Translations under genes and position numbers: made by a program
In this document: positions 1 through 7,893 of the stretch, in pieces
Layout: each line of letters opens with the position of its first letter
How positions within the stretch are numbered: the stretch's first letter is position 1
Assembly (NCBI GenBank): GCA_023437365.1
Contig: JAEZGK010000038.1
Span: forward strand, 1-64,000
Direction: 5' to 3'
Origin: Bacillota bacterium
Lineage (GTDB): Bacteria > Bacillota > Clostridia > Lachnospirales > Lachnospiraceae
DNA length: 64,000 bases
The notes under the pieces: generated by a model
Seen by the model: only the letters and a program-made list of their open reading frames with translations
Told to the model about the DNA's origin: nothing
Databases searched by the model: none

Positions 1-128
1 CTGCTTCTAATATCACTTTTTCAAGGCAGCTTTAAAGGTGCTTTATTTGTCATGCGATTTTCAATGTACAGTTTCTAAACAGTTACAACCAATATAAATT
101 AACTACTTGACATAGTTAGTCTATTACA

Positions 129-160
129 ATAAAAAAGCTGTGGAATTTTCCACAGCTGAA
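129..160 (-). terminator. Rho-independent terminator after the yesN-like gene
   Basis: A perfect 10-bp stem (AGCTGTGGAA with TTCCACAGCT, 2-nt centre) is followed on the minus strand by six T. It lies 30 bases past the stop of the response regulator gene and closes the chitobiose-type operon. Confidence 0.85.
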
Positions 161-186
161 TTCTGTCAGACATTTTGGTTTCTTTC

Positions 187-996
187 CTATTGAGTTATGA
201 TTTTATCGACATTTTTCAAGGGCTCGATATCCTTCTGTGCAATGGTATTTCGGTATTCATTGGCTGAGATACCGACATTCTTCTTAAATACTCTGGAAAA
301 ATGAGCCATATCCAAAAAACCAACCCGTTCGGCGATATCTCCGATTCGAAGTGAAGGATCGCATAATAGCTTCTGAGCTTCCTTGATTCTAATATTATTC
401 AGTATTTCCGAGAAGTTCTGACCCAAATTACGATTCAGAAGCTTGCTTAAGTGCCATTGGCTGACATAGGTCTTCTCAGCCAATTCACACAGAGTCAGCT
501 TATGGGAGTAATTCTGTTCAATATATTTCATGGCATTATTGACAATGAAATTACTGGCTTCGTTGTCTAAATGCTCCGTTTCTGTTTCCTTAGCGGAGGA
601 CTCCTCCGGAAGTATACCATTCTCCCTTAGATTATTTACCATTGCGGTAATTGCTTCCTCCAATTCCTCCATATTGGAAGGCTTTAAAAGAAATCTTGTC
701 ACGCCGAGCCGGATCGCTCTTTGAGCATAGTCAAATCTGCGGTAACCGGTTAAAATGCTGATCTCCATATCAGGAAATTCTGATTTTAGTCCTGCTATCA
801 TAGAAAGACCGTCCTGATCCGGCATAGAGATATCAGTGATGATGATATTCGGACGGTACTTTCGAATGATCTGCGCACCCTCCAAGCCGTCATTGGCGGT
901 TGCAACCAGCTTGCAGGAATACTTCTCCCAATGGATCATCCTAGAGATTCCCTCCACTATAATTGGTTCGTCGTCAATTATAACTACCTTAAACAT
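187..996 (-). CDS. YesN-type response regulator, AraC-family output
   Basis: Cytoplasmic transcription regulator that should act with the YesM-type kinase at 4.4-6.2 kb. A receiver domain fills about residues 1-120, with acidic residues D8/D9, phospho-acceptor D55 in ITDISMP and conserved K105 in LLKP. Two AraC-type helix-turn-helix motifs fill about residues 165-260. The ATG at 996 was chosen because GGAG lies 6 bases upstream; a longer frame from a TTG at 1023 has no ribosome site. It is the last gene of the block, 53 bases after the MalG-type permease, so kinase and regulator are separated by the transporter genes. By analogy with other YesN proteins it probably activates the solute-binding protein promoter; the ligand is inferred from context only. 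Confidence 0.9.
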   Translation of the reverse strand: MFKVVIIDDEPIIVEGISRMIHWEKYSCKLVATANDGLEGAQIIRKYRPNIIITDISMPDQDGLSMIAGLKSEFPDMEISILTGYRRFDYAQRAIRLGVTRFLLKPSNMEELEEAITAMVNNLRENGILPEESSAKETETEHLDNEASNFIVNNAMKYIEQNYSHKLTLCELAEKTYVSQWHLSKLLNRNLGQNFSEILNNIRIKEAQKLLCDPSLRIGDIAERVGFLDMAHFSRVFKKNVGISANEYRNTIAQKDIEPLKNVDKIITQ

Positions 997-1049
997 CATA
1001 TTCTCCATTTCTGCGCATGGCAATTCAAATCATATTACTTAATTTGATT

Positions 1050-1895
1050 CTATCCTTTGATCGCACCTGCTGTCAAACCTTTTATGATATTCTTCTGAAG
1101 AAAGATATAGACAATCAGTACCGGCAAAATAATGATAGCAATAGAGGATGCCATTAGGCCGTAATCTGTACCGTATTTGGAGCTGATTTCATTTAATAAG
1201 GCACAAACAGGATATTTGGGTCTTCGGCGGATCATAATCAGCTGGGTAAACAAATCATTATAAGACCAGAGGAAACAAAAGATTGCTACGGTTGCCAAAG
1301 AAGGTCTGGACAACGGAACAATTATCTTAGCAAATACCTGACGGACATTGGCTCCCTCCATATAAGCGGCCTCTTCCATCTCCAGGGGAAGCCCTCGTAA
1401 AAAGCCCATCATTACCACTGTAGCAAAGCTTAAATTACCTGCCACCTGCGGCAACACAACAGATACCGCATTATTGATCAGCTGTGCCTGTGACATCATA
1501 CGAAAAACCGGAATGATGGTCGAAAAGGCAGGGAACATCAGACTAGCAAGAATCAGGGAATTAATTATTTCCTTACCCTTGAACTGATATCTCGTCATAG
1601 CAAAGGACATCATCGCAGATAATATCATTACCGCAACTGTAACACTGCCGGATATGATAAGGCTGTTCTTATAAGCCACCAGGATATTCAGGTTATCAAA
1701 GGCTTTCAGATAATTCTGCCAGCTAAAAGCCGTGGGCAGGGAGAAGGAGGAATTCAAAACCTCCCTGGAGGGCTTAAAGGAATTATTGATAATCCATAGA
1801 AAAGGAAAGATTGTAGTGACAGCCCAAAAGCAAAGCGTCAGATAAATCAATACCTTTGAAATACTGCTATTATTTTTATTCTTATGTACTGACAT
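1050..1895 (-). CDS. Sugar ABC transporter permease, MalG type (CUT1)
   Basis: Inner-membrane subunit of a carbohydrate importer. At 281 residues it has the usual MalG length, with six predicted membrane segments, the first at about residues 15-37. The cytoplasmic EAA loop is visible as EEAAYMEGANVRQVF, followed by a conserved IIVPLSRP stretch. The start has AGGAGG upstream at good spacing. It follows the MalF-type permease by 14 bases and precedes the response regulator, so it is co-transcribed. No ATPase gene is in this block, so the complex probably uses a shared MsmK/UgpC-type ATPase encoded elsewhere, as is common for CUT1 importers in Firmicutes. The neighbouring phosphorylase suggests N,N'-diacetylchitobiose as cargo, but this protein alone does not show substrate. 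Confidence 0.9.
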   Translation of the reverse strand: MSVHKNKNNSSISKVLIYLTLCFWAVTTIFPFLWIINNSFKPSREVLNSSFSLPTAFSWQNYLKAFDNLNILVAYKNSLIISGSVTVAVMILSAMMSFAMTRYQFKGKEIINSLILASLMFPAFSTIIPVFRMMSQAQLINNAVSVVLPQVAGNLSFATVVMMGFLRGLPLEMEEAAYMEGANVRQVFAKIIVPLSRPSLATVAIFCFLWSYNDLFTQLIMIRRRPKYPVCALLNEISSKYGTDYGLMASSIAIIILPVLIVYIFLQKNIIKGLTAGAIKG

Positions 1896-1909
1896 TGCAC
1901 TGCCTCCTT

Positions 1910-2791
1910 CTATAGATTGTCATCCGGCCGCATCAGCTTTGAAACCGCCTTGGATACGATAACACCCAGAATGACGATGACAAAGGCTATGGTGGAGCCG
2001 TAATCAATATTGCTAATAGTAAAGGTCTGTTCATACATATAGGTTCCTAGGAAATGTGTAACACCCTGAGGAGCTCCCTTCGGAACGATAACCCAGGGAA
2101 GGTCGAACACCTTCAGGGCACCGGTCACCGCGAGCGTGATACAGGTACACATGACTCCTCGGATCAACGGAATGGTGATATAGAACACCTGCTTAAAGCC
2201 GGAACAGCCATCGATGGCAGCAGCCTCATAGATATCCTCGGAGATGGCATTGAGTCCCGTTAAGATGATGACAAAATAGAAACCTACGTAACTCCAAAGT
2301 GTCGGAACACTGACCATAATAAACGCTGAAGCAGTAGAAAGCCAGTTCACCGGTTCTTTGCCCAACAGCTCCAGCAGCTGGTTCAGCATACCTCCGTTGT
2401 AGTTATAAAACAGCTTGAATAATAAACCGATTGCAGAAGCAGAAATTACGATAGGGAAGAAAAACACGGTCCGAAATACATGCTGTCCCTTCTTAATTTT
2501 ACTTACCAGGACGGCAAGAATAAATGCTATCCCTACCTGAAATACAATGGCAAGTCCCATCATCTTCAGCGAATTCAGAATAGAAATCCGGACTTTAGGA
2601 TCATCGAATAATTTTTTATAATTATCAAGACCGAGGAAGGTCCACTCCTGTCCCGGCATCTTCACCACTGACTTCATATCATAGAAGCTGTTAATGATAT
2701 TTTCAATAAAGGGCTCATATAAGAACAAAATCATCAAAAGGAGTCCGGGGACTAAGAATATAAGTAAAGGTAGCTTTCTTTTATATAGCAT
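1910..2791 (-). CDS. Sugar ABC transporter permease, MalF/UgpA type (CUT1)
   Basis: Partner permease of the MalG-type protein. With the ATG at 2791 (GGCGAG upstream) it has 293 residues and begins MLYKRKLPLL; a longer frame to 2839 lacks a ribosome site. Six predicted membrane segments are present, and the EAA loop reads YEAAAIDGCSGFKQVF followed by ITIPLIRG. The short periplasmic part matches UgpA/LacF-like permeases rather than enteric MalF, which carries a large periplasmic insertion. It sits between the solute-binding lipoprotein and the second permease, in the standard order for CUT1 operons. Confidence 0.9.
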   Translation of the reverse strand: MLYKRKLPLLIFLVPGLLLMILFLYEPFIENIINSFYDMKSVVKMPGQEWTFLGLDNYKKLFDDPKVRISILNSLKMMGLAIVFQVGIAFILAVLVSKIKKGQHVFRTVFFFPIVISASAIGLLFKLFYNYNGGMLNQLLELLGKEPVNWLSTASAFIMVSVPTLWSYVGFYFVIILTGLNAISEDIYEAAAIDGCSGFKQVFYITIPLIRGVMCTCITLAVTGALKVFDLPWVIVPKGAPQGVTHFLGTYMYEQTFTISNIDYGSTIAFVIVILGVIVSKAVSKLMRPDDNL

Positions 2792-2877
2792 TGACTTCTC
2801 GCCTTTCTTAAAATTAGCTGCTGCAAATGAATTTGCCAATTTGCAACAGCTAATCGCTAATGATTTATTTTAGGTAA

Positions 2878-4218
2878 TTATTTTGCGTTAATTTCCAATA
2901 CTTCGGTCAGTAAATCCTTGGAAGACTTAGCGCCGGTAGATACATCTACAATACCTGCAACCAGGGTGTTATAAGCTTCCTGAGAAAATCTGGAGTCGGT
3001 AGGTGTGGAAACACTTGTTGCTGCACTGGAATAATCCAGACCGGAGATTCCAAGAGGGGTCATATTAGCCAGAGGCTCAACCTTAGTAGCTGCCTGACCA
3101 TTACCGCCCCAGTAGGTTGCTACGGATTGACTATTGGTATGTGCCATAACGAACTTCACTGCTGCATCTCTCTTGTCCGGATCGTCCCAAGCCTTCTTGG
3201 TAATATAGAAACCGGAGGAGACACCGCCTACCATGCTGCCTGCCTGTGCTTTTCCTCCGGGAATAACAGGGAAGGAAACAACTACGGTATTATCCTGATC
3301 CGTTATACCTTTCGCATACCAAGAGCCGTCTAACTGCATCGCAGCCTGTTTATTCTTGAATAATTCACCAGCGAAATCGTTGTCGATCGTATCTGTATCA
3401 ACCGGAAAAGCACCCATATCTCTTAAGGTCTTGAACATATCAAGGCCCTTTACCCAATCCTCGGGAACCGTTGTAGGAATAGTAGTGTAGCCCTCAGGAC
3501 CAGCTGCGGACAGCATTAAGAATTCAATCCAGTAATGAGGAACATTGTTTAAGGATACTGCAATCGGAACGATATCATTTGCCTTAAAGGTCTCAATTGC
3601 CTTGGTCATCTTATCCCAATCGGTAGGAAGCTCAAGACCGTATTTGTCAAAGAGGTCCTTATTACAGAATAAGCCTTCCCAATAGCATGTGGTAGGAACT
3701 GCTCTCTGTACTCCGTCAGGATTAACTGCAGCCTGAAGTGCCGTATCCAGAGTATCTGCTGCGTAATCAGGATATTCCGCCTTAATCTCGTCAATTGTTA
3801 CAAATTTATCTGCTGCAAGAACATCACTTGCATTTGCATCCGTAAAGTACTGGATTACATCGGGTTCATTACCAACTGCAAAGTCTGCGGCAATCTTGGT
3901 CTTCCAGTCCTGATCAGAAGTTTGTGAGTCATCTTCAATCGTTATGTAAGAAAAATCCTTCATAAACTGCTCACAGATTGCTTGATAATTTCCGGCGTTA
4001 GGATCTGTACCACCATACATAGAAACTGTGGTAAGGGTTACAGGGTTCTGGGCTGCTTCTGTAGGAGCTGTTGTAGCTGCATCCGCTGCAGGAGCTTCTG
4101 TCACAGCAGCATTGTCGGATGGTACCGCTGTTTCCTCCTTAGTACCGCAGGCTGTCATAAATGACATCACAAGCGTAAAGGCAAGGATTACGGATAAAAC
4201 TTTCTTAAATTTTTTCAT
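2878..4218 (-). CDS. Extracellular sugar-binding lipoprotein (family 1)
   Basis: Substrate-capture protein of the CUT1 importer, anchored to the outer face of the membrane. The 446-residue product begins with a lipoprotein signal peptide and a lipobox ending in C24 (SFMTAC). A low-complexity Ala/Thr/Glu linker follows at about residues 27-60, then a two-lobed family 1 solute-binding fold with motifs such as DVIQYFTD and AAMQLDGSWYAKG. AAGGAGG lies just upstream of the ATG. A 171-base gap with a TATAAT box separates it from the kinase gene, so it can be transcribed separately and probably more strongly. The sugar is inferred from the phosphorylase in the same block and has not been shown. Confidence 0.88.
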   Translation of the reverse strand: MKKFKKVLSVILAFTLVMSFMTACGTKEETAVPSDNAAVTEAPAADAATTAPTEAAQNPVTLTTVSMYGGTDPNAGNYQAICEQFMKDFSYITIEDDSQTSDQDWKTKIAADFAVGNEPDVIQYFTDANASDVLAADKFVTIDEIKAEYPDYAADTLDTALQAAVNPDGVQRAVPTTCYWEGLFCNKDLFDKYGLELPTDWDKMTKAIETFKANDIVPIAVSLNNVPHYWIEFLMLSAAGPEGYTTIPTTVPEDWVKGLDMFKTLRDMGAFPVDTDTIDNDFAGELFKNKQAAMQLDGSWYAKGITDQDNTVVVSFPVIPGGKAQAGSMVGGVSSGFYITKKAWDDPDKRDAAVKFVMAHTNSQSVATYWGGNGQAATKVEPLANMTPLGISGLDYSSAATSVSTPTDSRFSQEAYNTLVAGIVDVSTGAKSSKDLLTEVLEINAK

Positions 4219-4285
4219 AAATCAAATCCTCCTTAATAATATTGACTATACCTTCAATGAAATCCTCTTCATTCGGTATATCTAT

Positions 4286-4314
4286 ATTATAGTGATAAGC
4301 TCACAAAAAAGCTT
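4286..4314 (-). promoter_or_regulatory. Candidate promoter of the sugar-binding protein gene
   Basis: A perfect TATAAT is at 4286-4291 on the minus strand, 68 bases before the ATG. The -35 region is poor (AAGCTT at 17 bases), which fits a promoter needing an activator such as the YesN-type regulator. Confidence 0.45.
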
Positions 4315-4389
4315 TAACCCAACTTGACATTAATTGTTTAATCTTGCTATCCTAACGGCAAAATATGCAAAATGATTTGTCTATAATGG

Positions 4390-6204
4390 CTATAAATCTA
4401 ATTTGTTCCACTGCAAATTTGGTATACCTTCCTTGTTTTTAGTAGGGTCGTATTCCAACGGAAGGGTAATGGTAGAGACAGCTCGGTCCTCTCCGTCCGG
4501 CCTGATGGAGAGTCCGTATTCTTCCCCGAAGATCAGCTTGATACGTTCATTCACATTATGGATGCCTAGTGACTCGTGGCTCTTGTCTTCTGACACATAC
4601 CGTCCCTCAAGGATTGCAGTAACACGTCTAATGTCTTCTTCACTCATACCCTTTCCGGTATTGATGATCTGTAGTATGGCATTCTGCTCGTCTTTGTACA
4701 CCTTGATCCAGATGGTTCCGCTCTTCACGGTCTCTACGCCGTGAACCACGGCATTTTCTATCAGAGGCTGCAGAATTAGCTGAGGGACCTCCAGCTGCAT
4801 CAACTCATTATCTATCTCCTTCTCGATCTTCAGCCGTTTGCCGAAACGCATGGAAATGATATAGCAGTAGGCATCCACACAGCGCAGCTCCTCAGATAGA
4901 TGAATCATTTTCTTGTTCGAACGGTCCATACTGTAATTCAGCAGGGTTCCGAGAGCTTCAATCATCTTGGATACCGTCACATCTCCCGCCATACGTGCCT
5001 GCCAGTTCATCATTTCCAGGGTATTATTCAGAAAATGCGGATTAATCTGGGACTGTAGGGCGATAATTTTCGCATCCTTTCTGGCGAGCTTCTCACTGTA
5101 AGCAACATCAAAGAGATATTTGATCTCAGAAGACATCTTGTTGAAGGAGGTCTTTAAGACTTCAAATTCCGAGTTCGGCATAGAGGCACCTTCCACCTGC
5201 ATACCGATATCGCCCTTCTCTAGGCTTTGTGCCGCATCTACCATGATCCGCATCGGTCTTGTGATATTATGATACAGATAATACAACATAAAAATCAGGA
5301 CAGGAATGATGATTATGGCAATTAGGAACATAATGACATAGAGAGAGCGAAGCTCTGCAAATATGACGGTATCATCGACAATCAGCACGGAGGCGAAGTG
5401 AAAATCATCATACTTCTGTTGATAGAGCATACCGTTGTAATATTGATCCTTTGTACTGATGATTTTCCTGTTTACCTTCTTATTGTACTGTGCCTTCAGT
5501 TTGTCCAGGATTATTGTATGATTTTCCTGTGTCAGACGGTTGTCATAGGTGATCATTGAATTGGTATCATTAACGAAGAAAGCGAATTCGTAGTCCTTAT
5601 TCAGATAGATTCCATCAATCAGCTTGTCCTTGTTCAATTCCAAAATCAAGGTGCCGAACTTGGTATAATTCGTTGTGGTATAAAGATTTCTAATGACATA
5701 GATCCTTCCATTGATTACTCTGACATGTGCATCGGAGGAGTCCATCTCTGTGATTTCATTGGCGGTCTTTGCCACTTCCTTCAGATAGATATCAATATAG
5801 TTACTTTCCTTTTGTTTGGTATAATAGATTTTTGAGGGTTCCTTACTCAAATAAAATACGGCAATTTCGAAACGATTATCGTTGTAGAATTTACTGGTCA
5901 GGTTACCGGTGATTTGCCTGTAAAGCTCCGCTTTGGAGATTTTATCGTTATAATAGCTTCTCCAGGCCTTTTCAATCACCTGTTCATAGGAGGTCTTTTT
6001 AGAAATATCGATCGCTTCGTCAATCCTCTGCGCGTTGAAGTAGGTAAAATTCTTTAACCCTTCCTCCATCAGTGCCCTTGTCTTGTTGATGATATCATTC
6101 CGATAGGAAACGGTCATAAAGAGATAGATTAACAATACCGGTATCATCCAGAGCAGCGTAATTAATAACAGCAACGTGCGTCTTAAGGAAACGATTTTTT
6201 TCAT
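4390..6204 (-). CDS. YesM-type sensor histidine kinase
   Basis: Membrane kinase, 604 residues from the ATG at 6204. That ATG has GGAGG 8 bases upstream and is preferred over the ATG at 6219. Membrane segments lie at about residues 10-33 and 288-311 and flank a large extracellular sensor of roughly 250 residues. HAMP follows, then the His_kinase domain with phospho-acceptor H390 in QINPHFLNNT and an ATPase domain with QPLIENAVVHG, TGKGMS and SLGIHNVNERI. This is the LytS/YesM subclass used for carbohydrate sensing. It sits between the mutase and the solute-binding protein gene. The extracellular domain probably senses the sugar or the sugar-loaded binding protein. Confidence 0.92.
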   Translation of the reverse strand: MKKIVSLRRTLLLLITLLWMIPVLLIYLFMTVSYRNDIINKTRALMEEGLKNFTYFNAQRIDEAIDISKKTSYEQVIEKAWRSYYNDKISKAELYRQITGNLTSKFYNDNRFEIAVFYLSKEPSKIYYTKQKESNYIDIYLKEVAKTANEITEMDSSDAHVRVINGRIYVIRNLYTTTNYTKFGTLILELNKDKLIDGIYLNKDYEFAFFVNDTNSMITYDNRLTQENHTIILDKLKAQYNKKVNRKIISTKDQYYNGMLYQQKYDDFHFASVLIVDDTVIFAELRSLYVIMFLIAIIIIPVLIFMLYYLYHNITRPMRIMVDAAQSLEKGDIGMQVEGASMPNSEFEVLKTSFNKMSSEIKYLFDVAYSEKLARKDAKIIALQSQINPHFLNNTLEMMNWQARMAGDVTVSKMIEALGTLLNYSMDRSNKKMIHLSEELRCVDAYCYIISMRFGKRLKIEKEIDNELMQLEVPQLILQPLIENAVVHGVETVKSGTIWIKVYKDEQNAILQIINTGKGMSEEDIRRVTAILEGRYVSEDKSHESLGIHNVNERIKLIFGEEYGLSIRPDGEDRAVSTITLPLEYDPTKNKEGIPNLQWNKLDL

Positions 6205-6308
6205 GACTTCATCCTCCATGCGTATGTAAGATTAACAAAATACCATGGATCATTTTTAAATCCCTGGCAATATAATTCTAAAACTGATCGGAAAGAAATT
6301 AAGTTCCG

Positions 6309-6344
6309 AAAACCAAGAAAGGGCTATCCTAAGATAACCCTTTA
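6309..6344 (-). terminator. Hairpin between the mutase and kinase genes
   Basis: AAAGGG and TATC pair with GATA and CCCTTT around a CTAA loop, with one mismatch. Moderately T-rich sequence follows on the minus strand. It could be a weak terminator or attenuator after the mutase. It also falls directly behind a candidate -10 box, so it may form the 5' end of the kinase transcript. Confidence 0.5.
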
Positions 6345-6354
6345 GACTAAAATA

Positions 6355-6383
6355 ATTATATCATGAACCCTCAGAATGTTCAT
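6355..6383 (-). promoter_or_regulatory. Candidate promoter and inverted repeat upstream of the kinase
   Basis: TATAAT lies at 6355-6360. Exactly 17 bases upstream, the -35 position holds ATGAAC, which is one arm of an inverted repeat ATGAAC-N9-GTTCAT (6363-6383). The overlap of an operator-like repeat with the promoter suggests regulation, but the match to the -35 consensus is weak. Confidence 0.35.
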
Positions 6384-6439
6384 TACTTTTCTTTGCCGGG
6401 ATCTGATTGTAGATTCCTTCCTTTAGTTCAAAGAGACTG

Positions 6440-7858
6440 TTAAGCTTCCAACCCCAGGTAATTTTCGAAGAGACTGCAGACCAGCTTCTCATCACCTTTT
6501 ACCGGCATTTCGCAGAAGCTCCTGAGGAGCGGCTCCGTCCCTGAAAAGCGAACTCCAATCCAACCGCCGTTCTTAAAGTAAATTTTACAACCATCCAGAT
6601 AGGATATCTTCTCTATCTCAAATGGAAGCTCAGGAATGAGTCTATCTACCAATAACAGCTTATAAATCTCCTCCTTCTTCTCCTGGCTGAAATGGTAGTC
6701 TCTTTCCTCCATGTAGTAGAAGCCAAATTCTCGGTAGATATCTTCCACGATTTCTGAGAGCTTCTTACCGACCACCGCAATCATCTCCACCAGAAGAGCA
6801 GCTGCGTAGACACCGTCCTTCCCTTGGATATGTCCCCGTACGGTTAATCCGCCGGAGGACTCCCCGCCGATCACGGCATCGGTCTCATTCATTTTTGCGG
6901 AGATATGTTTAAAGCCGACAGGTACTTCATAGCATGTTTCGCCAAAGCTTTCAGCTACCTTATCCAGCAAATGGGTAGTGGCAATATTACGTACCACCGG
7001 CCCCTTCCAACCCTTGAATTTTACAAGATAGTAATATAGCAGGACAAGGATGTCATTCGGATGCAGGAATTTACCGTGATCGTCTATTACACCAATCCGG
7101 TCCGCATCACCATCGGTAGCAATACCGATATCGCAGCTATGATCAATCACATAGTTCTGCAGGCTGCGCAGCGTTGCCGCTGAGGGTGACGGGAGCTTTC
7201 CACCGAACAGGGTATCATGCCTGTCATGGATGATTGCAACGTCACAGCGTGCAGTCAGAAGAATGGTTCTGAGCGAGGTCTCACTGACACCGTACATGGG
7301 ATCTAGGGCAATGTGTAATCCGATGTCCCGTATGGCCTGCATATTTACGGTATCTATGATATTATCAATGTATTCATTCAGAGGATTGATTTCAAAAATC
7401 AACCCACTGTCCACTGCTTTCTCATAATCCAGTTCGGTAATCTCCTGCTCCTCCACATCATTGATATAGTTCTCAATTTCATTCGTCTGTAACTCATCCG
7501 CATCTCGTCCACCCTGGGTGAACACCTTGATACCATTATAAATTGCAGGATTGTGGCTGGCTGTAACCATCATGCCATAAGGGAACTTATGCTTCATGAC
7601 ATAGAACATTATCAGCGGAGTCGGTGAGGATCGATTGATCAGGAAGGACTGAATACCTTCTGCCGCAAAAACCTGTGCACACCAGCGCATCGCCTCTTTG
7701 GACAGAAAGCGTCTGTCATACCCGAGAACGATCCCATGTTCACTGACACCCTCATCCTTCATCTTTCTTGCCATTCCTTTTGATAGCTTCTGAATATTGG
7801 CCTTGGTGAACTCTTCTCCGATGATCGCCCTCCAGCCTCCGGTTCCAAATTTTATCAT
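6440..7858 (-). CDS. Phosphohexomutase (phosphoglucomutase/phosphomannomutase family)
   Basis: Alpha-D-phosphohexomutase of 472 residues, the usual length for the bacterial PGM/PMM group. All four family signatures are present: active-site S101 in TASHNP, the Mg-binding DGDADR loop (249-254), the sugar-recognition loop GGESSGG (331-337) and the phosphate-binding RFSGTEP (437-443). AGGAGG precedes the ATG. It starts 35 bases after the GH94 phosphorylase gene, so the two are surely co-transcribed. The phosphorylase releases a sugar 1-phosphate, and this enzyme would convert it to the 6-phosphate. If the substrate is diacetylchitobiose, the reaction would be GlcNAc-1-P to GlcNAc-6-P. Activity on glucose or mannose phosphates cannot be excluded. 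Confidence 0.9.
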   Translation of the reverse strand: MIKFGTGGWRAIIGEEFTKANIQKLSKGMARKMKDEGVSEHGIVLGYDRRFLSKEAMRWCAQVFAAEGIQSFLINRSSPTPLIMFYVMKHKFPYGMMVTASHNPAIYNGIKVFTQGGRDADELQTNEIENYINDVEEQEITELDYEKAVDSGLIFEINPLNEYIDNIIDTVNMQAIRDIGLHIALDPMYGVSETSLRTILLTARCDVAIIHDRHDTLFGGKLPSPSAATLRSLQNYVIDHSCDIGIATDGDADRIGVIDDHGKFLHPNDILVLLYYYLVKFKGWKGPVVRNIATTHLLDKVAESFGETCYEVPVGFKHISAKMNETDAVIGGESSGGLTVRGHIQGKDGVYAAALLVEMIAVVGKKLSEIVEDIYREFGFYYMEERDYHFSQEKKEEIYKLLLVDRLIPELPFEIEKISYLDGCKIYFKNGGWIGVRFSGTEPLLRSFCEMPVKGDEKLVCSLFENYLGLEA

Positions 7859-7893
7859 GTCTAACCTCCTATTCCTTTTACCAGATACCTTTG

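Noticed and set aside
107..135. Plus-strand TTGACA-17-TAAAAA promoter
   Set aside because: It would fire straight into the terminator hairpin and then antisense to the regulator gene; the -10 match is only four of six.
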